Positions 1 to 8,824 of a DNA stretch of 64,000 bases are shown here, piece by piece. The stretch lies in assembly GCF_023349125.1 (NCBI RefSeq), contig NZ_JAKIKT010000002.1, forward strand, positions 310,001 to 374,000, in the 5' to 3' direction. The notes beneath the pieces were generated by a model. That model was not told where the DNA came from. It ran no database searches and saw only the letters and a program-made list of their open reading frames with translations. Origin of the DNA: Shewanella corallii (lineage in GTDB: Bacteria > Pseudomonadota > Gammaproteobacteria > Enterobacterales > Shewanellaceae). Position numbers and translations under genes: made by a program. Numbering within the stretch: position 1 is the first letter of the stretch; every line of letters begins with the position of its first letter.

Positions 1-1787
1 ACGACGATAACTTCGGTCCTTTGATTAAAATCACCAAAGATAACCCCTTCCGTCCCCAGGCCTTGGTTGATTTGATGACAGAACGAAACCTCAACTCTGT
101 TGCACTTGCCGTTGTGGGATTACCCGCCAGGAATCACAACACCCGGGAAACGACTCAGTTCACTGTTGGGGCTGAAGGATTCTTTAGTGATTTCGAATAT
201 AACAGCTATGTGCAACATGGACAGGTGAAAGGGGAATTAATCTCCAGTGATCTGCTCAATGAGCGATATTATCGCGCTTTGGATGCGGTCGCTGATGCCA
301 GCGGCAATGCCGTTTGCCGGGATCAAAGCGATCCTGCCTGCGTGGCATATAACCCTATCAATCGCTTAGCTTCGGATGAGGCCAAAGCCTATGTGGGTGT
401 TGATCTCAAAACTGAAGAAGAAATCGCACAGACCATCGCATCCTTCGTAATTTCCGGCTCCCTGTTTGACAATGCCAGCATCCCGGTCAACTTTGCTTCT
501 GGAATAGAGTATCGTTATGAATCTTCCGAAAGCACCCCGGATGCCCTAACCCAAGCTATTGATCCTGATGGTATTGGCTCAGGTTTGGTAGGTTCGATGA
601 CGGGGCCAAGCCGGGAAGAAAACTCATTCCAGCGCCCCACAGAGGGCAGCTATCATGCCACCGATGTATTTACTGAACTGCAAATGGATCTCCTGGGTGA
701 TCTCCCCGGTATGGATAACCTCAGTCTGGAACTCGCTGCCCGCTACTCGAAACACAGTATCGTGGGAGGCGATCTCAGTTATAAAACAGGTATCAACTGG
801 GCTGTTTTCGATGACCTAACTTTGAGATCGACCTATTCAAAGGCGGTGCGAGCACCCAATATTTCTGAGTTGTTCCAACCAGAAACTATCGGCGGTACCA
901 GAATGACCGATCCCTGTCACTTTACCCGAAATAATGACGTACCAAATCGATTAGCGAACTGTCAGGCACTCGGTCTTCCTGCAGACTTTGATTCTATTAA
1001 GGCTGAAGCAGGTACCCGACGAGTCTTGAGTAAAGGCAACACAGATCTGAAATCAGAAGAGGCATACACCACAACAGTTGGCATTGCCTACCGCCCCAGT
1101 AATCATTTGACTATGGCCGTTGACTATTGGGATATCGATATTGAAGATGCCATCACCACCTTTGATGTAAATGATATTCTCAGCAATTGTGTGGATGGCG
1201 CACAGTTGAATCAGGAGTTCTGTAAATTCATTGAACGGGACAACGAAAAGCAGATTAGCCTAGTCTCTACCCAAAATATCAATGCCGCCAAGTTCAGAGC
1301 AACCGGTGTAGATTTTGAATTCAATTACCTGCTGGATTTCGAGCAAGCCGGAGAGGTTAAACTGGGCTTGACCAGCAGCTATGTGGACAGATATGAGTTC
1401 CAAAACAATTCTGAAGATCCATCAGATATCGACAGTCTGGCCGGTGATCTTGGTCGCCCAAGAGTGAGAGGAAACCTGAACATCAATTACAGACTTAACG
1501 ATTTCACCGCCAATTGGCGTGCAGTCTATGTAGGGGAGACATATTTCAACAAAACCTTCGCAAACCAGCCCGAGTATGCGCCGGAAGGATTCGAAAACAA
1601 AGTTGACGCTGTGACTTACCACAACCTTCAATTGAGTTATTCATTGATGGATCAATACCGTTTATATGCTGGTGTAGACAACATATTTGATAAAGAGCCT
1701 CAACTGTTACCGGGAGTAGCGACCGGCCAAATCCTTTACGATAACTTAGGCCGTCGTTTTTATGCAGGAGTTAATCTCAAGTTTTAA
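1..1787 (+). CDS. TonB-dependent receptor, C-terminal part (5' end outside window)
   Basis: This is the barrel portion of an outer-membrane active transporter that imports a ligand using TonB energy. The reading frame is open from the first bases of the window, so the gene starts to the left; the TTG at position 21 is not a credible start. About 590 residues are visible, with long beta-barrel strands, the conserved SKAVRAPNISELF stretch typical of the family, and a terminal NLKF ending in Phe, the usual barrel signature. Several paired Cys residues in the loops suggest surface disulphides. Plug domain, signal peptide and TonB box are not visible, so the ligand cannot be inferred. It is followed at once by a strong terminator and is transcribed toward the sulfur genes, not in an operon with them. 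Confidence 0.93.
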   Translation, partial: DDNFGPLIKITKDNPFRPQALVDLMTERNLNSVALAVVGLPARNHNTRETTQFTVGAEGFFSDFEYNSYVQHGQVKGELISSDLLNERYYRALDAVADASGNAVCRDQSDPACVAYNPINRLASDEAKAYVGVDLKTEEEIAQTIASFVISGSLFDNASIPVNFASGIEYRYESSESTPDALTQAIDPDGIGSGLVGSMTGPSREENSFQRPTEGSYHATDVFTELQMDLLGDLPGMDNLSLELAARYSKHSIVGGDLSYKTGINWAVFDDLTLRSTYSKAVRAPNISELFQPETIGGTRMTDPCHFTRNNDVPNRLANCQALGLPADFDSIKAEAGTRRVLSKGNTDLKSEEAYTTTVGIAYRPSNHLTMAVDYWDIDIEDAITTFDVNDILSNCVDGAQLNQEFCKFIERDNEKQISLVSTQNINAAKFRATGVDFEFNYLLDFEQAGEVKLGLTSSYVDRYEFQNNSEDPSDIDSLAGDLGRPRVRGNLNINYRLNDFTANWRAVYVGETYFNKTFANQPEYAPEGFENKVDAVTYHNLQLSYSLMDQYRLYAGVDNIFDKEPQLLPGVATGQILYDNLGRRFYAGVNLKF

Positions 1788-1814
1788 ATAATTCAACCTA
1801 CTCGCTTTATTAAT

Positions 1815-1841
1815 AAAAACCGGTGCATGGCACCGGTTTTT
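1815..1841 (+). terminator. Rho-independent terminator of the receptor gene
   Basis: A perfect 12-bp stem (AAAAACCGGTGC / GCACCGGTTTTT) with a 3-nt loop ends in a T run, 28 bases after the receptor stop codon. Confidence 0.9.
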
Positions 1842-2038
1842 TATATGCTCATAATACATTCGTAGAGGAATTAAGTCACTCAGCGAAGAATTTAACAGCG
1901 TACATACAATCCGAATAATCGAATATCTATCAGGATGAGTTTGGCATCAGATATGACTGGAATATCATTAGCGCTAAAGTAAATCTTTCTCATCCTGCAA
2001 GTAAATCTCAGTTGTTGTGTTTGATGTCTGCCTCTTAG

Positions 2039-2058
2039 TATTGCCGCCACAGGCAATA
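2039..2058. promoter_or_regulatory. Palindrome just upstream of the TauE-like gene
   Basis: TATTGCC and GGCAATA arms are separated by 6 nt and lie directly before the ribosome binding site of the exporter gene. It could be an operator for a sulfur-responsive repressor, or an mRNA hairpin close to the start codon. No regulator gene is adjacent in the window, so its role is open. Confidence 0.35.
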
Positions 2059-2073
2059 TTAAAGGAAGGGTAA

Positions 2074-2838
2074 ATGGTATTTGCGGGCGCAGTGATCATC
2101 GGTTTGGTACTGGGACTTTTGGGCTCCGGAGGAACCATTATCACTATCCCTATATTGATATATGGGATGGGGTTTGACCCTAAAGACGCTGTCACCGCAG
2201 CATTACTGATTGTCGGTGCTATTACTTTAGTCCAAACCTTGTTTAATGCTGCCAGCGGCCAATTGCAATATAGCTTGCTGGTATCTTTTGGAATACCCGG
2301 CCTTACAGGCGCTATTTTAGGCGCTAGATTGGGCTATCTGCTGCCGTCCAATATACAACTCCAGCTATTTGCCTTTGTGATGCTCAGTGTTGGCATAAAA
2401 CTGCTTTTTGTACCTGGGCAATCCCAATCTCAAAGCCAGGAAACCTCTTCAGATGCCCTCATCTTACATAGAGTTCTGGCCGGATTTATAACCGGCTTAG
2501 TCACCGGCTGTGTGGGAATTGGCGGAGGTTTTTTGATCGTGCCAGCACTAATCCTTTTTACCGGGGTGAGTTTTTCCGTTGCCGTCCCCATTAGCCTCAT
2601 GTTTATTACCATTAATTCGCTGGCTGGCTTTTTCACTTACATGGTGCAGATGGCAAAGACTCAGCCACTGGCGGAGGTTTTGCCCTGGGGCACAATTGGG
2701 ACAGTAATTCTCATAGGTCTTGGCGGCAGTTTTGTTGGGCGAAAAGCATCAAGGTTGCTATCTCAAACCACGCAATCCTCAATACTGAGTGGCTTACTGT
2801 TGTTAATGGCCTTAGTCACTCTTTTCAATACAATTTAA
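2074..2838 (+). CDS. TSUP-family (TauE/SafE) sulfite/organosulfonate exporter-like permease
   Basis: A 254-residue integral membrane protein of the TSUP family, whose members move sulfite, thiosulfate, sulfoacetate or related anions across the inner membrane. The two family repeats are visible: an N-terminal LLGSGG motif near residues 15-21 and a second GCVGIGGGF motif near residues 145-155, each at the start of a hydrophobic bundle. Length is normal for the family. The ATG at 2074 has a good AAGGAAGG ribosome binding site. The next gene, 15 bases downstream, is a rhodanese, and this TauE-rhodanese pairing is common in sulfide/persulfide detoxification loci. That makes export of sulfite or thiosulfate a reasonable inference, but the substrate is not shown by the sequence. 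Confidence 0.85.
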   Translation: MVFAGAVIIGLVLGLLGSGGTIITIPILIYGMGFDPKDAVTAALLIVGAITLVQTLFNAASGQLQYSLLVSFGIPGLTGAILGARLGYLLPSNIQLQLFAFVMLSVGIKLLFVPGQSQSQSQETSSDALILHRVLAGFITGLVTGCVGIGGGFLIVPALILFTGVSFSVAVPISLMFITINSLAGFFTYMVQMAKTQPLAEVLPWGTIGTVILIGLGGSFVGRKASRLLSQTTQSSILSGLLLLMALVTLFNTI

Positions 2839-2853
2839 TCAATTAGGGAATTA

Positions 2854-3228
2854 ATGATGATGATTAATAGCCAGCAACTTGTTAACGCCGCCAAACAACT
2901 TATTCGTGAGATCGCTCCCGATGAACTTTTAAAAACTATAGCTGATGTGACTATCATTGACGTCAGAGAAAAAGAAGAGTTGAGTACTGGAACCCTGCCA
3001 AATGCTATCCATATTCCCCGTGGGACTCTGGAAATGAATATCCTCAAAGTACTGCCGAATATTGGCGATGAACAGGCAGCCTCAACTCCTCTCGTCATAT
3101 ATTGCCGCTCAGGTGCGCGCTCGGCGCTGGCAAGCCTGACTTTGCAGAGTATGGGGTTTACCCGAGTCCAATCTCTCCAGGGTGGCATGACAGCATGGCT
3201 GGATGCACAATTGCCGATCGCACAATAG
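2854..3228 (+). CDS. Single-domain rhodanese (sulfurtransferase-like)
   Basis: A 124-residue cytoplasmic protein consisting of one rhodanese domain, which transfers sulfane sulfur through a cysteine persulfide. The active-site loop CRSGARS is intact with the catalytic Cys at about residue 84. The upstream IIDVREKEELSTG and IHIPRGTLE segments are the conserved CH2A-type elements of this domain. Three ATG codons stand in a row at 2854, 2857 and 2860 after an AGGGA site, and the last two have the better spacing, so the true start may be 3-6 bases later. It follows the TauE-like exporter by 15 bases, most likely co-transcribed, and suggests a small sulfur detoxification operon. Confidence 0.88.
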   Translation: MMMINSQQLVNAAKQLIREIAPDELLKTIADVTIIDVREKEELSTGTLPNAIHIPRGTLEMNILKVLPNIGDEQAASTPLVIYCRSGARSALASLTLQSMGFTRVQSLQGGMTAWLDAQLPIAQ

Positions 3229-3356
3229 ACCATAGTATTGCTGGCACCGACTATTTTTCGTTGGACAGATAACTCAGGCACTGATTGATGTTGGTAAAGG
3301 ACCCACCAGGTTGTTAATCCTTCCCTCACAAGTTGTGTCGCGAACACCAATTCCAG

Positions 3357-3400
3357 GGTATTAAGCCCCTGAAGACAAAGGCTTCCAGAGGCTTAATACC
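3357..3400. terminator. Near-perfect hairpin between convergent genes
   Basis: A 15-bp stem (GGTATTAAGCC.CTG against its complement, one mismatch) with a 14-nt loop lies between the 3' ends of the rhodanese and the DUF917 gene. There is no T run on either side, so it may stabilise 3' ends or slow convergent polymerases rather than act as a classical terminator. Confidence 0.4.
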
Positions 3401-3447
3401 AAAACTCAAATGTGCCTAAAATAGCAAGGGAGTGATTCGACCACACC

Positions 3448-4542
3448 TTATAGCGCCTCTAAAGGTACAAACTCGTCATCCATTCCGAAGCCTGCAGGGC
3501 CAAATACTTTCAAGCATTCAGGGCGTCTCATTATGGGGGCGGCTGCAGTACCTATCACTCTTAACCTTTGACCATATTTGAGCGCTTCTGCGGTCAAAGG
3601 CTCACAGGTATCCAGGTCAAGAGTTGCAATTAAATCGGGAACCAGACAAGTCGTTTTACCATTGAGTTTTCCCTGTAAATATTCATTTTGGATGTCTAAC
3701 TCAAACCTGTCATCACCGCCATCCAGAGGTGCCATCACAACACTTGCCCAGTGCCAGCCATCTCGGGTTTCCCGGTTAATATCTATCACTTTCCCCTCAA
3801 AGAGAATCCTGGCATGACGATCGATATCTGGTTGCTCTAAAATAGCCATAATCCCTTCAATCGGGTTGGACAATTGTTCCCGGGCTTCCCTGATCCCACG
3901 TCCTATCTCCATACAGTAAGACAAAGTATTGTGCACTGCTTTAGCCTTGGTTTCTGCGCCAGACATTGGGTAAAGCGCGCTATATATCATGGCCCCGAGA
4001 TTTGCACATATACCTCGGGCAAGGTCTTCAGCTTTTCTGTCTGTCGTCGTTTTTTCGATAATCACACTATCGCCAAACTCATTGGCAATACAAATGGGCA
4101 CCGCCGAAGAGCCATAAACGCTGAAGGTGACCATTTCCAAATGGGGGAAAGCCCGCCCCATGCCGTCAGCATCTATTACTGGCAGGCCTAACTGTGCGCT
4201 CACGGCCATAGGGATGATGGAGTTAAGCCCGCCGATTTCTGCAGGAATAATGGCATCAATTTTTTTGCCTAACTGGGCTTCCATTTTGGCAACGAGGCTA
4301 CGACAAGTATCCTCGGACTGAAGATGTTCAACCAATACAGAGGGAGCCCCAATACCGGCAATACTGACCACTTGAGCATCATCGGCCAGCTCGCTGGCCT
4401 TAATCACTCTGACATGTCTTCCCTTGCGGATCTCCTGCAGTAACAACAGCTCTCCAACATAGGGGTCGCCTCCCCCACCCGTTCCCAAAAACACAGCGCC
4501 ACGGGTCAAGTCTTTTATTTGTTCAACGGTGTTAATTATCAT
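3448..4542 (-). CDS. DUF917 / S-methyl-thiohydantoin desulfurase-family protein, copy 1
   Basis: A 364-residue cytoplasmic protein of the DUF917 family (Pfam S-Me-THD), whose members are nearly always encoded beside hydantoinase/oxoprolinase genes. Visible family marks are the glycine-rich GTGGGGDPYVG near residues 21-31, AEIGGLNS near residue 100 and DADGMGRAFPHLEMVTF around residues 125-140. The ATG follows a GGGAG site. It is the last gene of a leftward three-gene operon, only 2 bases after the hydantoinase stop. A second copy of the same gene lies at 24972-26069, with the same motifs and about the same length. The reaction in this organism is unknown; acting as the partner subunit of the adjacent ATP-dependent ring-opening enzyme is an inference from gene order. 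Confidence 0.85.
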   Translation of the reverse strand: MIINTVEQIKDLTRGAVFLGTGGGGDPYVGELLLLQEIRKGRHVRVIKASELADDAQVVSIAGIGAPSVLVEHLQSEDTCRSLVAKMEAQLGKKIDAIIPAEIGGLNSIIPMAVSAQLGLPVIDADGMGRAFPHLEMVTFSVYGSSAVPICIANEFGDSVIIEKTTTDRKAEDLARGICANLGAMIYSALYPMSGAETKAKAVHNTLSYCMEIGRGIREAREQLSNPIEGIMAILEQPDIDRHARILFEGKVIDINRETRDGWHWASVVMAPLDGGDDRFELDIQNEYLQGKLNGKTTCLVPDLIATLDLDTCEPLTAEALKYGQRLRVIGTAAAPIMRRPECLKVFGPAGFGMDDEFVPLEAL

Positions 4543-4544
4543 GA

Positions 4545-6092
4545 CTATTCTCCCAGTTGTCCGACAGCCTTAACCTTCACATCCACCGCATGGCTTTGAA
4601 CATGGGTCATAGGGTATTCCTCCAACTCAATGACCTTGACTGTGCCAGGCTGTGCTCCTGCGTTAATCGCGTTATTAATAGCTTCCTGTTTGGCCTTTTC
4701 CAGAGCCGCTTCTCTGCCGCCCTCTACCTGATAATCGAATAGTCGTTTTACCCTTCCGCCAACCTGGGCAATGGCGGCACCAATAGCATTAGCGACATCA
4801 CTATTGGTGGGATGAATCACCCGGGATGTGCCTTTAAGCTCTCCTGATATCAAATGGGCACCTCCGCCAACCAGAATCACGGGGATAGGTTCGGCACTGA
4901 TTTTGAGCTGATCGATAGCCGACTCAAGCTTGCTTTTCATCGCCTGGCAAACCCTGTCAATAAACTCCTCATTCAGATGGGAAACCAAACTGGCATCACC
5001 AAACTTCATCTGTCCATTGGCCACCGCGATATCAGAAGTCGTCAACACATCACCTCCAAATATCATCGCTTTTTCAGTGAGTTGATAACCAACGGATTCG
5101 GGTCCCAGGATAATGCCCTGCTCATCGTGTTTGACCAGGGTACCGCCACCCAGTCCGATAGAGAGCACATCAGGCATGCTGAAATTAGTCCTCACTCCGC
5201 CGATATCAGATGCATCAGAAGTCTCTCTGGGAAATCCTTTGCTCAGGCCGCCGATATCGCTTGTCGTGCCACCAATGTCGACCACAATCGCTTCTTCCAG
5301 GCCAGATAAAAACGCCGCACCACGAATGCTGTTTGTTGGGCCTGCACTACAAGTCATTACCGGGAATTGCATCGCGTAATCGGTACTCATCAGCGTACCG
5401 TCGTTATGACTCAGGTAGAGTGGAGCATCAATTCCAAGCTCTTTCAGGGCCTGATGCAATGAAGGAACAACTTTGCGAGACAAGGCTTGTAGGCTGGCAT
5501 TAATAATTGCCGCGTTTTCACGTTCTACCAGACCAATACCACCCACCTGATGGGATAGCGTGATATAGGCGGTCCCCAGATGTCGATTTAATATTTCGGC
5601 GGCTTTGGTCTCAATATCGGGTCGAACTGGTGCAAAAACAGAACTGATTGCGATGGCGGTTATTCCCTTGGCTTTAATATCCTCGGCAGCCTGTTGTAAA
5701 GCTTGCTCATCCAAGGTCGCATACTCATGGCCATTAAAATAACTGCCACCGCCAATCATATAGATGTGCTCACCGATTTGTTCCCGCAAATCGTCTGGCC
5801 AGTCGACCAGAGGCGGAATGCCACTACCTAATGGCAACCCAATCCTGATACAGGCCACATTCAACAGTGACTTTCGTTGTACAAAAGCATTAACGAAGTG
5901 AGTGGTACCAACCATCACTGCCGAGACATCACTGTGAGAATGTCCGGATGCTTGCAATACCTTTTGGATGACTGATGTGACCCCGGAAGTCACATCTTCG
6001 GTGGTTTGGGATTTTGCGCCGGCCAGCACCTGATCGTCACAAATCAATGCTGCATCGGTATTCGTCCCCCCTACATCTATCCCTATGCGCAT
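4545..6092 (-). CDS. Hydantoinase/oxoprolinase family protein, copy 1
   Basis: A 515-residue protein of the HyuA/oxoprolinase family, enzymes that hydrolyse five-membered cyclic amides such as hydantoins or 5-oxoproline, often ATP-dependently. The ASKHA-fold phosphate-binding motifs are clear: GIDVGGTNTDAALI at the N terminus and VVDIGGTTSDIG near the middle. A conserved SHNDGT motif, CSAGPTNSIRGA, and a C-terminal ILVGGGAH segment are also present. It is shorter than full oxoprolinase A subunits (about 690 residues), as is usual for the form paired with DUF917. The ATG has an AAGGAGA site. It is the middle gene of the operon, 11 bases after the amidohydrolase. The second copy lies at 23407-24975. 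The exact ring substrate cannot be read from sequence. Confidence 0.88.
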   Translation of the reverse strand: MRIGIDVGGTNTDAALICDDQVLAGAKSQTTEDVTSGVTSVIQKVLQASGHSHSDVSAVMVGTTHFVNAFVQRKSLLNVACIRIGLPLGSGIPPLVDWPDDLREQIGEHIYMIGGGSYFNGHEYATLDEQALQQAAEDIKAKGITAIAISSVFAPVRPDIETKAAEILNRHLGTAYITLSHQVGGIGLVERENAAIINASLQALSRKVVPSLHQALKELGIDAPLYLSHNDGTLMSTDYAMQFPVMTCSAGPTNSIRGAAFLSGLEEAIVVDIGGTTSDIGGLSKGFPRETSDASDIGGVRTNFSMPDVLSIGLGGGTLVKHDEQGIILGPESVGYQLTEKAMIFGGDVLTTSDIAVANGQMKFGDASLVSHLNEEFIDRVCQAMKSKLESAIDQLKISAEPIPVILVGGGAHLISGELKGTSRVIHPTNSDVANAIGAAIAQVGGRVKRLFDYQVEGGREAALEKAKQEAINNAINAGAQPGTVKVIELEEYPMTHVQSHAVDVKVKAVGQLGE

Positions 6093-6103
6093 AAGCTGTC
6101 TCC

Positions 6104-7333
6104 TTAAAAGTTAGTTTTGACTGGCTGACCAGCTTTAATAATGGTGGTGAATGATTCCTCAGGTGTGCTCATCACTCTGATATCCTCCAGTGGGTTACCA
6201 TCTATCACCAACAAGTCGGCGATACAGCCAGTCTGAATCTTTCCAAGTAATGGTTGGTTAATGAGCTCGGCGTTGACCGACGTTGCTGAACGTAATACTT
6301 CGAAGTTGGACTGAACTTTAGCCCTAAGCAGAAATTCTTCATTTTCACAGCCATGAAAATCTCCAAAAAGATCCGTACCAAAGCCAAGAGAGACGCCGGC
6401 TTTAACGCAATGTTCAACAGCATCAAATGCTCTATCCCGGACTTGATCTAACTTATTGGCCATGTCTGGTGGTAGCTGGTTAATTTGCTTATAAAGCTGC
6501 TCAATGATGACCAGAGTGGGAACAACAAAACTGCCTTTATCCGCTATGAATGCAGCCGATTCGGCATCAATAAGAGTGCCATGCTCAATTGATCTCACCC
6601 CCAACCTCGCACAGCGCGCCGATGCATCCGCCGTATGAGCATGAGCCATAACATAAGTTCTTCGTGTCTGTGCTTCCTGAACTGCGGCCAGGATTTCAGC
6701 ATCGGTAAATTGAGGCATCCAGATTGGGTCCGTCGGGGAAAGCACTCCTCCAGATACAAATAGTTTGATCTGACTGGCCCCGGCCCGCAGTTGCTCCCTC
6801 ACAGCCAGGCGAACCTGATCTTCGCCATCTGCGATAACTGTCATGCTGCCATGGCTGGCACAACCGCAAAGCTGTATCTGATCTGCTGGGCGAAAGTCAC
6901 CGTGTCCACCAGTTTGTGAAATGGCTTTTCCTGAGGCCAGGATCCTGGGAGAGGAGATCACCCCCTCCTCCACGCCTCGAACCAAGCCATGGTTGGCCCC
7001 GGCCGCATCTCTGACAGTAGTAAATCCACGTAACAGGGTATCTGACAGTAATTCTGAGGCCTTCAGGGTGGCGTAGGACTCATGGGTTTGCTCAAGTACA
7101 GGAATGTCCAGGGTGAAGCTATTACAATGAAAATGAGCATCTATCAGCCCTGGCATCACAAACTGACCATTCAGCTCAATCTCTGTCGAACCTTCACTCA
7201 AGAGACGTTGACCAGGTGATGAGACGGTATGGATTAGCCCATCCTTTAACAAAATATCCACATCAGCCAGGGGCAAAGGACTGCAGCCATCAAATACGGT
7301 CGCTCCCCTCAATATTAACGACGATATATCCAT
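6104..7333 (-). CDS. Metal-dependent amidohydrolase (imidazolonepropionase/prolidase-like)
   Basis: A 409-residue amidohydrolase-superfamily enzyme, predicted cytoplasmic with a TIM barrel and a binuclear or mononuclear metal centre. Metal-binding motifs are visible in order: DAHFHCN near residue 65 (HxH pair), a lysine segment IKLFVSGG that can provide the bridging ligand, MAHAHTADA and SIEHGTLID histidines, and FGTDLFGD with the catalytic aspartate. A C-terminal KIQTGCIADLLVIDGNPL segment is typical of this group. The ATG has a GGAGA site. It is the first gene of the leftward operon, directly behind the tandem-box promoter. It probably opens or hydrolyses a ring or N-acyl bond in the same pathway as the hydantoinase. 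The second operon has no such gene, so the enzyme may serve both. Confidence 0.85.
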   Translation of the reverse strand: MDISSLILRGATVFDGCSPLPLADVDILLKDGLIHTVSSPGQRLLSEGSTEIELNGQFVMPGLIDAHFHCNSFTLDIPVLEQTHESYATLKASELLSDTLLRGFTTVRDAAGANHGLVRGVEEGVISSPRILASGKAISQTGGHGDFRPADQIQLCGCASHGSMTVIADGEDQVRLAVREQLRAGASQIKLFVSGGVLSPTDPIWMPQFTDAEILAAVQEAQTRRTYVMAHAHTADASARCARLGVRSIEHGTLIDAESAAFIADKGSFVVPTLVIIEQLYKQINQLPPDMANKLDQVRDRAFDAVEHCVKAGVSLGFGTDLFGDFHGCENEEFLLRAKVQSNFEVLRSATSVNAELINQPLLGKIQTGCIADLLVIDGNPLEDIRVMSTPEESFTTIIKAGQPVKTNF

Positions 7334-7442
7334 AGCTTTTATCTCCAGAAGGGCAGCGCCAAATACTGCGATATCGGTTTAACTCGCTCTCTCGCGGTTA
7401 TTAATTAAGCAAGCTACAGCATATTTCCCCGCTCGAATGGGT

Positions 7443-7476
7443 AAAAAAGAGTAGGTTTAGAAAAAAAAAGAGTGGG
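7443..7476 (-). promoter_or_regulatory. Tandem 12-13 bp operator and promoter of operon 1
   Basis: Read toward the operon, two direct repeats CCCACTCTTTTT and CCTACTCTTTTTT have their ACTC cores exactly 21 bp apart. A TATGCT -10-like hexamer lies at 7423-7418, which would put the proximal box about 37 bp upstream of transcription start, with no -35 needed. The same arrangement precedes the second hydantoinase operon at 23281-23338. Shared spacing and position strongly suggest a common activator. Confidence 0.7.
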
Positions 7477-7622
7477 ACACAGATATTGTCATCGACAAGC
7501 TTTCGGGCGAAGGCAAGCGGCCATTGATAGTGCACAACATAGGCCGGAACCCGGTATTGGAGTATATACTGCTCGACTGCCCCATTACCGGTCATGACAG
7601 GTATCTGCCGGAAACAGAGTAA
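7461..7622 (+). pseudogene. 5'-truncated relic of a DUF1287 protein
   Basis: Reading forward after in-frame stops at 7452 and 7458, this stretch encodes about 53 residues ending at TAA 7620-7622. It includes DTDIVIDKLSG, RPLIVHNIG and ITGHDRYLPE. These match, in order and spacing, the C-terminal hallmarks I recall for the DUF1287 family (a predicted cysteine-peptidase-like periplasmic group, E. coli YijF type). No start codon or N-terminal two-thirds is present. The relic begins inside the operator of the hydantoinase operon, as if that operon had replaced the front of the gene. It is too short and divergent to be functional. Confidence 0.6.
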
Positions 7623-7813
7623 GCCCCGTCCAAATGATGCTGCAGGAGCAATCACTATTTGCCGATGTGGTGGCTACAAAGGTGATGGGCAGCTTAATCA
7701 AATACAGCCGCTGTAGTTGGAATATTGTTAACTGACAAACACAAGCCAGATCGCAAATATTGACCTAACCAGCATATTTCTAACTGTTTGATTAAAAAAC
7801 GGCCCACCTCAGA

Positions 7814-7841
7814 TTGTGTGTGAAGTGCCTGTAGGTATACT
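7814..7841 (+). promoter_or_regulatory. Putative sigma-70 promoter of the binding-protein/GGDEF-EAL operon
   Basis: TTGTGT at 7814-7819 and TATACT at 7836-7841 are separated by 16 bp, 29 bases before the first start codon. The rest of 7623-7813 shows no recognisable gene. Confidence 0.45.
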
Positions 7842-7870
7842 GCTGATACAGTTTCGTACTCCGCTATCCC

Positions 7871-8821
7871 ATGACCAGATATACCGCTAAATCAGGGGTT
7901 GGAGGACTGCTCACAAGCATATGGATATGTATGGTGCTGGTTCTGTGTGGAACAAGTACTGCTTATGCTGCCCGGGATCTGGCAGATATCAAGGAAGAAG
8001 GCGTCCTGCGACACATCGGCGTTCCCTATGCCAATTTCGTGACTCAGTACACTGAGGGCAACAAAGTTGTTCACAGTGGTCTGGACATCGAGTTAATGCA
8101 ACTCTTCGCTAAGTCTATTGGCGTCCAATATGAGTTTATTCCAGCCACCTGGAATAATGTCTTTGGCAAGTTGACCGGTACCAATGGTCAGTTTATCGAT
8201 CATAAGGTGGTGATTGGCTCCAATCAGGCCATTGAGGGGGATGTAATGGCCCATGGCGTCACGATTCTCGACTGGCGCAAAGAACTGATTGCCTTTTCTG
8301 ATCACTATTTCCCTTCTGCCGTCTGGCTGATAGCCCGTCGTGATTCACATCTGCAACCCATTACACCTTCTGCCAGTCTGGACACAGATATCAAGGCCGT
8401 CAGACAGTTACTGCCCGGACTGCAGGTTCTGGCAATGAAGCAATCCTGTCTCGACCCGGACTTGTATCGCCTGTATGACACAGGGGCAAACGTGATTCTG
8501 CCCACCAAGCAGTTACAGCTGAATGAGATGGTGCCCGCCATGCTTAACGACGAAGCTGAAACGACACTGCTGGACGTGGCTGATACCCTGATCGCTCTGG
8601 AGAAATGGCCCAACGAGATTAAAGTGATTGGCCCTATCTCTCCAGAGCAGCTGATGGGAGTCGGCTTTCGTAAAGACTCTCCGGAGCTGCGCAAAGCCTT
8701 TAATCAGTGGCTAGCTAACATTCGCGCCGACGGCACCTTTAATCGACTGGTGCAAAAATATTATCCAGGCGTATTCCACTATTATCGTGACTACTTCACA
8801 CGCTACGGCCTATCTGAGTAA
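7871..8821 (+). CDS. Periplasmic solute-binding protein, family 3 type
   Basis: A 316-residue exported protein with an N-terminal signal peptide (hydrophobic core around residues 11-28, cleavage probably after TAYA) followed by a bilobed SBP_bac_3-like fold. Segments such as GLDIELMQLFAKSIGV and MGVGFRKDSPELRKAFNQWL are typical of amino-acid binding proteins and of sensor PBPb domains. No permease or ATPase gene is adjacent. Instead the next gene, 3 bases downstream, is a membrane GGDEF-EAL enzyme with its own periplasmic region. The likely role is therefore ligand sensing that feeds the c-di-GMP enzyme rather than uptake; this is inference from context. The ribosome binding site at the ATG is weak. 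Confidence 0.8.
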   Translation: MTRYTAKSGVGGLLTSIWICMVLVLCGTSTAYAARDLADIKEEGVLRHIGVPYANFVTQYTEGNKVVHSGLDIELMQLFAKSIGVQYEFIPATWNNVFGKLTGTNGQFIDHKVVIGSNQAIEGDVMAHGVTILDWRKELIAFSDHYFPSAVWLIARRDSHLQPITPSASLDTDIKAVRQLLPGLQVLAMKQSCLDPDLYRLYDTGANVILPTKQLQLNEMVPAMLNDEAETTLLDVADTLIALEKWPNEIKVIGPISPEQLMGVGFRKDSPELRKAFNQWLANIRADGTFNRLVQKYYPGVFHYYRDYFTRYGLSE

Positions 8822-8824
8822 TCC

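Noticed and set aside
7401..7655. 84-codon ORF on the minus strand
   Set aside because: It runs antisense to the DUF1287-like relic and through the tandem operator; composition is not protein-like and there is no start signal.
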